A stretch of 64,000 nucleotides of DNA from Himantopus leucocephalus (taxonomy: Eukaryota > Chordata > Aves > Charadriiformes > Recurvirostridae): assembly GCA_003993805.1 (NCBI GenBank), contig RSEF01000005.1, forward strand, positions 20,544,352 through 20,608,351, read 5' to 3'. Position numbers and translations under genes: made by a program. Below are positions 41,601 through 54,730 of this stretch, piece after piece (the stretch's first letter is position 1; the number at the start of each line of letters is the position of its first letter). Under the pieces are notes generated by a model. That model made no database searches. It was not told where the DNA came from and saw nothing but the letters and a program-made list of their open reading frames with translations.

Positions 41601-43171
41601 CACTTCAAATGAATCTGCCCCTACTTATGACTAAAATTAATCTTTATAAACCCACGGCTTCAGGCTCATCTCAAATTGCAGCATGCTAGAAAGCTATTAT
41701 TCATCAAGGATGGCACATTTTGAAGGATTCCATGTCAAAGCTGGGTCAATATGTTTTTCAGTAGGCCGTCACATTCCTGTTTTCCTAGCCTGCAGAGTGA
41801 CCCTTCTTAATTGAAAGGATCTTTATGCATGGAGGCGTATCTGACACAAACCAACTCAACATGCTGCTGGAGCTTTCTAGCAATGACAGCAGGATAAAGG
41901 AGGCCTTTGAAGTTCATGGGGGAGTAGGAAGAGGTGTTAATTTAAAAAGCTTGTCAGTATACCCAAGAGCAGAAAGAGAGCAAAGTACCAATTAAGAATT
42001 CACACTTCTATTCCACATGTTATCATAGTTTCTCAAACCAGTTTGAAAACATTGATTAAGTCTCACGACATCCCCCTGCAGCTGACAACCATGGATGAAG
42101 TTCTACTCCTACCAGCCAGGATGTCACTCTGGGAGCATTTCGTTTAGTTGATCTATGCCCTCTCCTCCCCATCTGTTAAATGGCGATAATGACACTATCA
42201 TACAGTGGCTCAGAAGCTTAGTGAATTCTAAATCAATACATTTTTAGATAGGAAAATAGCGCATAAAGGCAATCTCGAATATCAGACTACACTCAATTAC
42301 ACTGAACTAAAGCTACCACATGTGACATGATAACATAGCTAGTGGGAAGAAAACCCTCTATCTTGATTTTATAATACCCTACAGATTTGCTGTGCTCTGT
42401 CCCTAAGTACCCAGAGCGCTTGAGTTGTAGTTAACAAGCAGGATTCTTGGGTACTGTGTTAACATGAAACTCATTCTAATTACAGTAATAAGATCTGCTG
42501 CAGAAAGAATTGTGAGAAATGAAAGACTGTCCACAGTAGCCTCTAATTCTCAATTAACACAAAGTAGTTGGTGTGTTTGGAAGACAGGACAGACATACCC
42601 ACAGCTGCAAACTCCAGAGGGAATCGTCATTTACTTTCAGATGGGAAGTTGAGCACATTATACTATTTAATCCTTGCTTTGAGAGACAGGTACATGAGCA
42701 TTGCCCACTTACAGATGGCAAAATCGCAATTTAAGAAGCCTCTGAGCTGCCAAAGAGCAAAGGCAATCACACACGCTCCCCATAACCAGCATTTCACTTT
42801 GGGAACTCCTCATTCCCAACCCTGTATTTGGACTCTTTTTTTTTTTAACCAAAGCGCACAAGCCATCGCTGCCCTGGTCCTAATGAGAGAGAGTTCCTTC
42901 TTCCTTGTTTGGGGATCTTTCATGCATAGAATCAGACAGAATTACTTTGCTTAACCCTCTTACTAATCTGACTTTTCCAGAAGGACCAAAGATAAAGACA
43001 AAAGTAACAGCTTCATGAAATACAGCTCTTTTCTTCTGAGCCTGATAGTCACTTCCAACAGCAGATTGTCATGACAACAAACAACCTGGAGGCAATCCAG
43101 CCAATTAATCTGCAGAGGAAGCAGTCATCCCAGGCTTGGAAAAGAACAATGCTGCTTTAAGCTTCAGAAGG

Positions 43172-43200
43172 AAAAAAAAAAAAAACCACCACCACCACCA
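43172..43200 (+). repeat. A14 followed by (CCA)5 microsatellite
   Basis: Fourteen A run directly into five CCA triplets, followed by further A-rich sequence. A probable length-variable microsatellite. Confidence 0.88.
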
Positions 43201-44609
43201 ACAAAAAAACAACAAGAAACCTTACCGCCCGCATTAATCTTATTAGGCTGCCTCAGGCCTGTAGTGAAAACCACCTCAGCCCTTGGCACAGGGGCAGCAG
43301 CATTGCTGCAGCAGCAATATACACATGTGCTAGTCCCTCACCGGCCCTTTTCTCCCCCTCCAGAGCGAGAGCAGGCCAGGCTCCGCTCCGAGGCTCTGAG
43401 CTGAGCAGAGCTGTGTTCCAGGCTGTGATGCAGCCCTGCAAGCAGGCCAGTTACCAGGATGACCCCTTCAGCCCCAACATATGGAGCCAAAGGAAAAAGC
43501 TAATAGGTTAGGCAGAGGAATGGCATAGAAGAGATTGCCACATACCATTGCTATAAACCGTTTTGTTGGCATTGCTGTTGCATGTTTTCCCTCTTCCCCG
43601 TGAGCTGTGAATAATATTTATCACCATGTTAAGCTCAGAAGTATTTTCTCTTCCACAAAGGACTAAATCACAGTGCAGCTAGACATTAAAGTCATTCACC
43701 TTCAATTTCCTTAATTTCTTCTTCCTTCATTTCCTGCTTTATCTCTCTTCTTGTGTCCTCCTTTCTACAGGCCCAAGCACATCGCATCTCCCCTGCAAAT
43801 ACCCACCATCTCCCATTTTTCACTTGCTCTGATCTCTCAGTAGTAATTCAGACATGAAAATAGTTAGCAGCTGATGCCCAATACGCATCATTTGTTAACC
43901 TCAAGTCATTCATAAATACTTCACATTTTATAGAATACTGTGGTATTAAGTTACAGAAAACAAAACTGAGGAGAACTAGATGAAGACTTCTAAGTTAAGA
44001 AAAAAAAATGTCAGAGATTGCGTTCTGAGATTCTCACAAGACTCAATACACAACAATTTTCAAACAAAAATTTTCTTCCCTGTCCTCATCCTCTTCTCTA
44101 AATACAGAAACAAGGAAGGGTAGGAATAAATTTTCACTGAAGACTTGTCCTGTAGGGAAACACGCCTTTCTGAGCAATGAGGATCTAAAGCTTTAACCCT
44201 ACATAGATTTACTCATCTGGTAAATAGACCGCTGAATTACTTCAAACTGAAGTTTTATTATTGATCCCTCTTGGTCCAATCCATCTCTCACAGAAGTCAC
44301 TAAATGGATTCCCAGCAACTTCAGTGAGCGCTGGATCACAGATTATAAGCGTTTCCTGCAAAAGTGCATTTTTACTAATCTTAAGAAGATTTAAAGAATC
44401 AAAAAAGATCCTGAGCACTGAGAATGAAACGTATGCACTCACACACATGCACACTCCACTCGTTTCACCCTCATTATTTGCAGAATTAGGAAACCACAGC
44501 TCTAGCCAACAGAGAGCAAGCCAACAGAATCGCATTTTCTACTGAGCCTGTTCCGTGTTAATTGGAGTTGGTATAATATTGCAGAATAGAATAAAAACCC
44601 TGTGCCTAC

Positions 44610-44744
44610 CTTGAGGGCTTTCGCAGCTTTCTTCATCACTGTTGTCTTGACAGTTATTTTGACTGTCGCACACAAAGCTTTTATCAATGCAAAGGCCATT
44701 TTTACAGTGGAATCGGGCAGTAGAGCAAAGCAAGGGATTTGCTG
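44610..44744 (-). CDS. LDLRAD3: LDLRAD3 exon encoding LDL-receptor class A module 3
   Basis: This exon follows the LA2 exon on the same strand. The acceptor is a T-rich tract ending TTTTTGCAG (CAG at 44747-44745). The donor GTAGGC starts at 44609. Length is 135 nt, phase 1-1, and it splices in frame to the LA2 exon: the A left over from LA2 plus CA gives Thr, followed by ANPLLC. Six cysteines are spaced C-6-C-4-C-6-C-5-C-8-C, with the acidic motif NSDEESC near the end supplying calcium ligands. After the last cysteine the exon codes ESPQ and one G, where the juxtamembrane stalk would begin in the next exon. That next exon (transmembrane helix) is not found anywhere downstream in the window. 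An alternative CAG three bases into the exon could act as a NAGNAG acceptor and remove one codon. The call rests on the module order and near-identity to remembered vertebrate LDLRAD3. Confidence 0.96.
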
Positions 44745-47506
44745 CTGCAAAAAGAGAAAGCGAGACCTTTCATTAGAGATTCTCTTACCCAGGCAGTGAA
44801 ATAGCTGTTAAGCAATCAACTACAACAGGTCACAACTCAACAGTTGGTCAATTCACTGAATATGTGGGAGTAACTTGGCAATCAAACCAACCTTGTCTCT
44901 CTAAACAGAGAGCGCTGGAGTCTCTAATTCATGCAAGGTTCATTACAATTAGCAGAGATTTAGTCCACCAACAGTTGTGATAAGCCTTCTGTTCACTTTC
45001 ATGAGAGCCCCTATCATGATCACTGTTTGGTGTTCAGCATTTGCTCACACTGAAGACATATGGAGGGTAGCACTGCCTACCATAAACACTGCCAGTTGCT
45101 TCCCATTAGAACAAACTCAGTTTAGCTCAATTTTTGTACTATAAGCCAACAACCCTGGCTGAGAACTGCCAGAGAGTGGTTTATTCCTCTGCTTCTGTCT
45201 TTTACCACACTTCTCATTTCCTTACTATTTTGAATTGATACAATGGCAATTTTGACATTTCTCAACTTCTCAGTGTTTGAATTTCAATTTCTTTTTAAGG
45301 GTAACATGCACATTACAGTAGCACCCAGAAAATCCTTTCACATAAGGGCCGGTGTTGCATACAGAGCAAAAACAGAATAGTATTTAAGCAGACTCCTCAC
45401 CCACGCCAAACCCAGCAGTAAATATGCTGTAAGATGCTATGTCTAGTTTCATTTAAAGCTTCAAGCAGTACAGTTTTCCCCACTTCTCCTAGCAGATTAC
45501 ATAGCAGCTTGAATGCATCTTACTGTCAAAGAGGTTTCCTTGATATTCATCTTAGTTTTCTCTTTTCTAATTTCATCCCTCTACTCTTAGCTACAGCCCA
45601 GCATACATAACTACATAATCCTCCCTTGAATAGTGTTTGGACCCTTCATATACAGCATATACAACCTTATCTTCTAACATTGCCATCACTTCACTAAGAT
45701 ATGCATAATTCAGCATTTTCTAATATCTCCTTATAAATCAATCTCTCTGTCCCTTAAACATTTTTGGCACTCTTCTCTGAACTCCTGCCAGTTTTTGGTA
45801 ATGAGGTGACTGAAACGGAATGCCACTTTCCAATTGAAAACCTAAAAAAGCTGTTTAGATGCCTTGTCTGCTTCAAAGTGCTTCTCTGCCACAATAACAA
45901 AGGGGATTACAGTTCCCAAATACTAACCAGCTTCCTATTTTTTATTCTTTGAAGTAAGAGCTGTCTTTAAAGAGTCTTTAAAAAAAAAGGCCATAAAACT
46001 TTAAAGTCTGCCATGCATATAACCTGCAGTAGATATAAGAAACACTCCCAATTCCTCCAGCTCCCCAAAAGCACGTTTATCACAAACATGCTAAATCTCC
46101 TTTGGTCTAAAATGGCTGCACACTTGCATAGCATGTTGATTTTCCAGGTCATTTTAGGGCCTATAGTGTTGTTCCTCTACATAAGCAAAGCAGTGACTAG
46201 ACACTTAGATATGCAACAAAAAATACCAAGTCTGTGCTTAAATGGCATAGAGAAATGGGGAGATCAGCAGCATGTTATCATCAGCTGTAAGGTCCCATTG
46301 GAGCTATACACTACAAGCTCATGGGAAATTATGTCATTCATAACCAACTCCATCAGTTGGTGCATTTTCAGTTGAGACATGCCACTTGTCATTCCATCAC
46401 CTCAAGAATATTCAAAGCACTTTTGTCAAACCTTCTTTCTAGTCCACTTGTTTAAGCATAACCCAAAGTCATTTCCTTAGCCTTCAGTCTTCTTTCTCTA
46501 GCTTCACTTGCTCCGCACAGGTGCTATCTCCCTGCCACAGTCCTCCCAGGGCCCAAACCAGACTCTCTCGGCCAACAACAGATGGCACCTTAAGAGATGT
46601 TCAAGCTGTGGGGGGAAAGCACACAAACAAGACAGGCAAGTTCTCCAAACAGCAGACAGTGATAGATCACTGTAAAGATTGCCCCTTTTGTTATCTTATC
46701 TTTGAAAAGTGGTGTCTGTTGTCCTCTTCCTGACCTTTAAATGTCATTAAAAGCAAAAATTCAGCTGCTCCAAAAGAGAACAGCAAGTATTTGCTGCAAG
46801 CTTGTGCCTACAGACCCATGCTTTTACCAACTCCTGATAATAGCAACAGAGCTGCTGGATCGAACATAACTTTTCCTTTCTGCTATGATATATCCCTGCT
46901 AGACTTACAGATCCAAATGGATCTATGCAGCCACATGCAGGGGGTTTAGCCCAGGTCAGGTTGTACTTCAGATGATCTGAACAGCAGCTCAAGCTAGTGC
47001 ATTGGCAGGCATGTCTGACTTGAGAACCTTTTTCTCCTTCCAAGAACCTGTTTCACTAAATAATCCTTTATTTGCTTTTTTATTGTTTGAGAACATCTAT
47101 AAACAGAGAAACCTAAATGTGCTGATGAACAAATAAGTCGTATTCTTCAGTGACAAGAAACAGGCAAATAAAAATTAAACAATTTAAATTCATATTTAAC
47201 ATTTGCCCGCTTTGAGTTACATTTGAGTACAGAGAACCTGTTCAAAGCAAACATGGAGCTTTAAATCTCATTTCAAAGTTACAAAGGGGCTTGAAGTATC
47301 ATACAGGCATCATATACAAAACAAGACTGAGCTGGACCTTAAAAAAAAAGAGAGAGACTGTCATTTACAATGTGAAAAGCACGAGGATCACCTGGGTGAT
47401 GACAGGGAGAATATTTGAATCAGAAACTAAAGGCTAATGAATGCTTCCGTTCTAAGTAGTATTAATTAGTTGAAAGAAAAAGAAGTGCAAGCAGGCTGGC
47501 ACTTAC
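44745..47506 (-). other. LDLRAD3: LDLRAD3 intron between the LA2 and LA3 exons
   Basis: This 2,762-bp intron is bounded by GTAAGT (47506-47501) and TTTTTGCAG (44745 side) on the minus strand. It is AT-rich unique sequence with no recognisable transposon and no open frame resembling a protein domain. A short run of A followed by GA repeats lies at about 47341-47357. Confidence 0.9.
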
Positions 47507-47632
47507 TGCAGTTTTCTTCATCACTGCCGTCGGGACAGTCCTCGAAGCCATTGCACCGGAAGCGGCCAATGATGCAGTGGATCCCACTAGCGCAGGGGAA
47601 GAATGTGGCACCGCATTTGGATTTGGCTTTTG
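47507..47632 (-). CDS. LDLRAD3: LDLRAD3 exon encoding LDL-receptor class A module 2
   Basis: This internal coding exon runs from an acceptor with a pyrimidine-rich tract (minus strand, ending in CAG at 47635-47633) to a strong GTAAGT donor at 47506-47501. The 126 nt start with the last two bases of a codon (CA) and end with the first base of the next, so the exon is phase 1-1. The translation begins [13 protein letters not shown] and contains six cysteines (spacing C-6-C-5-C-6-C-5-C-8-C) and the calcium-binding block [11 protein letters not shown], which is the full LA fold. LDLRAD3 is a type I membrane protein with three LA modules. It is reported to bind Itch/Nedd4-type ubiquitin ligases through its tail and to influence APP processing. 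Its first LA module, not in this window, is the known contact for an alphavirus. The sequence around the [12 protein letters not shown] stretch matches my memory of vertebrate LDLRAD3 almost residue for residue, which separates it from LDLR, LRP and LDLRAD4. No frameshift or stop is present. Confidence 0.96.
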
Positions 47633-47635
47633 CTG

Positions 47636-50600
47636 GGAAAAGATACAGACAGAAGAGCGCAAAGATGAGGGAAACAATTTCCAAAGGTTAGAGATACTTT
47701 TGTAGTGGTACAGGTTAGGGGACTCTAGCAGTGCTGGTGACATCGATGTTTGGTGCCTTTCAAGCTCCCTAAGGTCTGCTTTCAACTGCTTTAAGTTTTT
47801 TGTGAGATTTCACTTGCTTAAGCTGATTTTTTTTTCCAATTTGTACGATTTCCAGAATGATGCAAACATCCAAACTTAAAACAAGTCACGTGACCTCTCT
47901 AAAAAAATTTAAATTGCTCAACGCTTTGGAGCACAAGCTTGTAAATTTGGCAAGCAGGTACTCCTAACTGTCCCTTAAAGACCCATGTGAATTTGACCAA
48001 CTTGGAAGCATTGCAGGAAAAATATTAAAATAGAGGGACATACTTCACAGAGAACAAGAGCAACTATCTCTTCTTTTCATGGAAGTCTGTTATAAATGTC
48101 ACTGCCCTACGCATAAGTCCAGGAGACGGACATCTAAGCAGGTCCTCAGGCAGCTGACAACAACCCTCAGAGGCAAAGGTCTAGCTGGACTAGTCGTAGC
48201 CCCCACACACAACCTGTCACGCTGAGTCCACAAACACTAAATAGCAGCAAAAGTCTAGATTTTGTACACTACCAAGCTTCTCTTGCTTGTTCAGAGAAGC
48301 CGAACACTGAAGAAAGAAAATGCTATAATTAATACTGCTTTTATTCAGCACAATTTATATAAAATTGTGTCCAAAAGGAACATGAGTTATACAAGTCGCA
48401 TCTCTGCTCTACTTCTCTCCATCATATATTATACAGCTCTTCAGGAACTATTTCATAGTACCAGCACAGCTATTCATATAACCCTAAATACTAACAGTAG
48501 CATGAGAATGTGTTTAACAAATGATTACAGAATCTCATTATGATGTCAAGTACTTCACATTTTTTTACTTCACTGCACAGGAACTCTACATGGCACGAAG
48601 AGAACACTGCCCTCAGCTAGAGTGATGCAGATGCTTCCACCACGATGCTCAAGGCAAGCACCATTTAAGTCTTATGGTTATCACCAGCCTAGAACAAAGC
48701 AACTCGCAAAGTAAAAATCAATTTAACAAGTCATGTGTTTAGATTTTTTTTCTCCCTTTTGCTTTTTCAGATTAGCACATGACAAAATGGACCACATCAG
48801 AGGATGCTGAACTCTTCAGAAAGTTCACTCTAAAGCAAAGCCAATCACTGCGGGAAGAGCATGCTGGTAACTGCAGGAAGGTGTGTATGGTGGAATGCAA
48901 ACACACGGTAATACTATGCACAGACCACTGATGGGACAACAGAAAAGAAGCCAGCTCCATAACTTGCAGGCCTTTTGAGTGAATGTGTCCTACTCCTACA
49001 CCAAATCTACAAGATCCGTTTACAACACCCAGGTTTTGAGATGTGACAGATCTGGAGATCACAGCAGTCTTTTTATGTAGCCATACGGCACATCAATATA
49101 CCAACCTGCACAGTTTTACAAAGCCAGGACAAGATCAGGAACAACGGGAGTACAGATAAAAAAAAGCGTATCCAATAGGGACAAAACAGCTTCAGCATTA
49201 ATACGGAAGGAATCCTCTCTTCCAGGGTTAAAAACTAAGTGCAGCTGTAGCAAAGCCTTATTCCATCACTCAGCAGAGTGTATATAAACTGTTTCAAAGC
49301 ACAGCTACAGTAACTCTCGCTTGATTTAGTGTCCTCCAAAAGCAAATTCCTGCAGTTCCTCTCTTACATGTTTTTCTTTATTATACCAGTAGTTTTCAGT
49401 TAGGATTATGAAGTGTAAAATAGGATGTATCACTGGATTTCACATATTCAACTACCACTTTTTCTGAAGAGTATCCAAGGTCCACTTGGGGGGAAAAAAA
49501 GTGAACCATTACTTTGTAGAAAAACAGGTGATAAATTACCCTGAAGTAGCTGCTACGCTTAACACCACCAGCAATGGAAAACCCTCAGCCAAGACATCTG
49601 AGCCCTTGCAATTCTTCACACAGCTTCAAAGAGCAACTTCTGTGTTAGAGTTTTGAGGCAGACTGATCTCAGCTAAATAATTCAGTAACCACAAGGTTTG
49701 AAGCAGTACCATACCCCCAGTCTTTAAATAAAAGCAGCAAAACGAACACCTCAGCAACAGATTCCCAGACCATCACCGAGGCAAGCGGTCTGTATTAGCA
49801 TTTGGCCAATATTCAGCACGCTAACCATGCTGCTGTGAGCATGTGGTAATAACACATGTATGTTAAGATGTGCCCAGAGCTTCACGTTATGCTTTTGCTG
49901 TTGTTTTACTTTTTTTTAAAAGCTAACATCTTTTCAAAACCATGCAGTGCATTTACATTCCCCAGACCAAATGACTGCCTCTGGACAGCTTCCTTTCTTA
50001 GAGATGTATTTTGAGCCAGAACAGTTTGAAGGAGAGGGAAAAGAAGGAAGAAAAGGGGGAAGCAACTTGTGGTTTTGCCCCTGTCACCATTTACTGAATC
50101 CCACTTCTTCAAGCAGGTTCACTTCAGTCATTTGAGGTCTGCATTCAGAGGGTATCAACTTCCTGGCAAATCATATTCAGACACACCCTTTGCCGTCTCT
50201 GAAAATCCTGCAAAATTAAGGCTTCAAGACTATGTACTTCTAAAATTTCTAATATGGACCATCTCTTACTCTTACAGCCTTACTCTTTCAGACAGACCTC
50301 AGACTGAGAATTGTTAAAACCTGAATCTCTGGCCCTCTGAAGAGCAGAAGTTGTGTGCCTGCCCTTTCCTGACCAGAGCTACAAGCTGTGGCAAATGCTG
50401 CAGGAGCTCCATTTCAGGTACGACACACGTCACAGCAACCTCAGCTGTCCTGGCCCCTAAGGCATGAAGGTCCAAAGCACATTTGGTGCATTACCATGAG
50501 CTATTGCAGTAAAACCATAAGCAATATTTAATGTTTGACCACATCTGGAGGAAAAAGGTGCTGGAATAACCAGGAACAAAGTGGAGTTTCTGGAAAATGC

Positions 50601-53600
50601 ACTCTTTCTTCTGTTCAAAGCATTCTGATACCACATCAAAAAGAGGGAGAAACCATTCAGGACAATGATTTAATGGAAGTATTACTTAGATAGCTATATA
50701 ATGTTTAGTTCAACATTTTCTCCCCAGACCTTTTTCTATCTCCCCCTCCTCTTGAAACAGCAGCCAGAGAACAAGAAGATTCTGTTTTAGAATAACTCTT
50801 TATTGAAAGAGCACATACTAGTAACCACAACCAAAAACAAACAAGAAACTAAACACCTTCAAATTACCTCTAAGTTTCCCTTTTACATAGTCCACCAATT
50901 TATTTTTTTTAACTGGAGGGAAGGAAAAAACAACAAACAAAACACAAATACAATTCTCCATATTTGCAACAGGCATGATATATACACAAACCAATCCCAA
51001 TTCAAACTTACATTTACATTAGACACTCTGAAAAGACAGAAGAGCATTTCAAACACCATAGTGACTCCCTAGCCACACAGCTAGCAGTTTACTAGACACA
51101 AGTCTCACTCCCAAACAGAACTCAGTTTTCCAAGTTCCAATTCCAGACACAAAATGCATTTCTCATATGCTGTGCCTAAATGCAGGAAAAATGAGAAACC
51201 AGTAATGGCTTAGTCCAAGCCACGTCCCCTGACTCTGGAGAACTCCACTGGGCAATTTCTGCTTTATTTTCAATTTGATATCCTTCTTGTCCTCTGGCAC
51301 AGTTTTCCGGAGGTTTTCAAGCAAGCGTTCTTTGGTCATTGCTCATGACATTCCTATGAAAAGCACAATAATTTCTTCCTGAGCAGAAACGCACCTTCCC
51401 ATTCTGCAAAGATCTCTGGAGATACTCTTAAGATGAAGGGGCTATCCATTTTCTTCAGGTCTTCGGGACCCTCACAAGTAACAGATATGTATACCAAGAT
51501 CAGACTGCCTGTAGCAGATTCAAGTCATGTGCTGCACTATTCACAGCACTCCTCTGCAATTCCTACTCCCATTACATGACCGTTACAAAAAAGATTTTCA
51601 TCTCCTTTGCTCATCATTGTATCTTCTACTGCACAGATCTGAAGTTTTCAGGCAGATTTGTATGTGAAAAATTTTACATTTATTTAACAGCAGCTACCTA
51701 TTTGCCTCCTTCAGTGACTTCAGCTTTGATAAGCTTTCAAGGACAGCATTATCTTTGCAATCTATATCCTTCTGTTACACTTGGCTGAAATAGGCTCAGG
51801 ATAATCACAAAGTACCGGGATATCAGGAAATGACAAAAGAGAAGTGAAAAAGGACACAGACGCATGTGGATCATCTGACCTTTTTTAGCCTTGGTGCTAT
51901 AACCAGCTAAAGGAAAGGGAAGGAAGAAGTTGGTTGTTTTTAAAAGTCCTCCTGAGCTCAGGTCTCCAGAACCTAAGAAACTGAGACACCACACATTGGA
52001 GGGGAAGGGGTGAGGGCTGACAGACACACTTGAAATACAGCAAGAAATCACACAGCAGCTTACAAAACTGTGTCTAAAGAAAGGCTACTCAAATAGCAGA
52101 TCCAGTCTGGATCCAATTGCAGAAATACAGCAAGTACAAAAACCACCCCAAATAAACTGACATGCAACCAATTTGTGAACCTATGGCAGAAGAGGATGGA
52201 TTCACTCCAGTTCCACTCTTCGTTGTTACCTAGTCATGGCAGAAGCAATCCAGGACTGAAGCATTAACATGAATCTGTATTTACATTGCACAAAAGGGAA
52301 TTGCCACTGTATTTAGAAAGAGGTGTCAGTGAACCACCATGCACTGGAGGAGCCTCCTGACTCCATTAGCCATGGGAAGAAACTGCTCTTCACTAAAACA
52401 TTCTTCTCATCTCTTAAAATTCAAATGTGAAGCAAGTGGTGAAGACAGTGGCAGAGAACTGCTGGCCACAGTACAAGCTTGCCAAATGTTCCCCCAGGTT
52501 GGTTTGCTTAAGTTCAAGAAAACTATTTTGGCAGTTATATGTGCGAATGTGTGAAGTTGCTCCTTATGCTATGCAGAAATCAATCCTCCCACCCCCTTCT
52601 TTCAAGGCTCTAAAAAAAAATAGTAACTTCCCATCAGGACCAGTTGTACACTCCACTGAAGATGTGACAGTTTGCAAGTATGGCTCTACAGCATTAACAG
52701 AAAAACATTTTGCTATCTGTAGGGTACCAAGCATGAAACAGCATTATTTTTCAAAAAGTGTAATCCATTTTATTATTTCTTAGCAGGGATGAACAACAGC
52801 AGGGGAAAAAAAAATCAGATTTGGCATATACTGTGTAAAACCTTATACTGTATATAGATACACACCCTTGTATAAAAGCAATTCTGATGCTCTTGACTTG
52901 GCTACAAGGACTTAAAATCTGACTGGAAGGTTACAATAGATCTTCTGTCATGGGCAGGTGATTTTTCTTTCCATAGATAGAGCAGCAAAAAATTCAAATG
53001 TCTTCTATAATTATCAGCAAGTAAAGTGCAGTTGTGGACTATAGATTTGAGGAATATAACCAGGACAAGGTGGCATGGCCCAACTTCTTGGGAAAAAAAA
53101 TTGTCATATGTAACTGTAAGTAGATACTAATCTACTGTTTAGATATCACAGTAAAATTTTAGAGCTGTGCCCCACTACAATGACACAATGCTTAAAGAGA
53201 AGGCATTATACATTTATAACAGGTTGAGTTTCTCTTACAGAAACCAGTACACAGTCTTGGCAATGAAACTTTAGGGAAGAAACTTTCTGACTGAATCCTT
53301 ACTGTTGAGCAAGTTAGTCCCAACCTCCAGCATTTCACACCTACTTCCAGTGAGCTAGGCACTGCTTATTGCATGCAACGGATGCAAAGATAGCACACAA
53401 CAGGCACCCCACATGATGCAGCCACTAGAACAAGCACATTGCCTTCTTTTAACTCTACAAACGTTTCTATTTCGAAATATTTCTCAGTTATTTTTCAACC
53501 TGGAGTGAGGGCAACGGACTGTAGCAGATCCAACAGCAGACATTTTGTGACAACCTGCAGTTAGAAGTAAACTGCACAGTATTTCAGCATCGGCATCTCT

Positions 53601-54730
53601 GAACTCAAATTTTCACCTTAGAACCCCTCCAGGTAGCAATCACACAAAATAACTTTATGCTGCTTCACACCCACACATCTCAATCCAACAACAGATGATG
53701 ATTTATTCAGCTAATCAAAACCTGATTACTTGCATGTGACAAGCAACTCTCCAAACAGAAACTGCTGTGTGCAGATGCCGCATTATTTCAGAGCCACAGG
53801 TATTTTCCTGACTTTGATAATGAACCAACTTAAACTTCTCTGCTGTTGTTAGTTTATGTTGAGAGATGCCACAGCCACATCAGATAGCACTGTAAATCCA
53901 GCCTCTCTTGATGCATGCATGGTTAGGCACAGCATTTCAATAAGACTCTACATGAATGAGCTAAAGGTAGCCATCTTTTTAACTTGTCCCTGCTGTTTGA
54001 AAAACAAGTTTTAACTTCAATTTACAAAGAAGAGAAGGATTGATTTCACAGCGCTACTTAACACAAGCAGTATGGCATCAGTATACAATCCCTTTCACCG
54101 CAAGAACTGATATAAACCCCAATACTAACAGTTATTCTGGGTTAGTTAATTGCTGTTTGGACCCTACAGTATTTTCAGTTCCGTTCCCCGTGGGAAAGCC
54201 ACCGCTACCTGCAGTCATTCAGCTGCCTCAGCACAGAAGGCAAATGCATCATTTGTTGGCTCACAGAGCTCTTCAACAGGGCTGTCTTGCGGAATGACAT
54301 GGAGAAGTTTCACCTCCTCTGCTTGCTTTTTCCTACCTCAAAAAAGCTAGCACTTGAGTACTATTCCCAGTATAAAATCCACCCAACAGTCTACTGTGCC
54401 AGAAGTTCTCCAATTCAAGACAAAACAACTATTTAATTTAATGAGTTTTGAACCAAAACACAGCCAACTGCAGAGCATTCATTGCACCTACAAAAAGCCC
54501 TTAGGTCACTCTTACCTTTGTTCCCCATTTAACCACTCAGGTGAAGAGAGTTGGTAGTCATAAACTGCTACTATAAACTCAGAGAAATTGAGCCTAAAAC
54601 ATACTTTATTAAAAAAAAAAAAAATCCCACCTTTAAAGTAGTGAAATTAGCCCCATAGGAAACATCAGAGGTTGCCTCCAACACAGTAAACTATCACCCA
54701 CTTACATGGGAAATATTTATACTGAAATTT
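47636..54730. other. intronic sequence, one coding-like stretch of unknown nature
   Basis: No transposon recognised. On the minus strand, AATAAA (50804-50799) lies about 360 bp downstream of a 58-codon, lysine-rich open frame (51339-51163); see findings. An A run lies at 54611-54624. Otherwise unique AT-rich sequence. Confidence 0.5.

Larger units (their letters stand above)
1..44609 (-). other. LDLRAD3: LDLRAD3 intron downstream of the LA3 exon (incomplete, runs past the left edge)
   Basis: Everything left of the LA3 donor is inferred to be one intron, because no exon for the transmembrane helix or the PPxY-containing cytoplasmic tail could be recognised on the minus strand. The human gene also has a very long intron at this place, from memory. 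It contains most of the repeats listed separately. A nested gene cannot be excluded by reading alone. Confidence 0.7.
27889..44609. other. intronic sequence with low-complexity tracts, no transposon recognised
   Basis: It contains the homopolymer junction at 30180-30212, poly-A (38407-38421), T-rich (38641-38660) and A/CCA (43172-43200) tracts. The longest uninterrupted frame of the window free of Ns (29044-29670, minus, 208 codons) lies here; it has no recognisable domain and is discussed as a finding, not called as a gene. A moderately GC-rich patch occurs at about 29990-30240 and another at 43330-43440. Confidence 0.55.

Noticed and set aside
43330..43440. GC-richer patch that might be a CpG island promoter
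   Set aside because: Short, few CpGs, and no first-exon-like sequence next to it.
1..44609. Search for the LDLRAD3 transmembrane and cytoplasmic-tail exons (PPxY motifs)
   Set aside because: No matching translation found on the minus strand; inferred to lie beyond the left edge.
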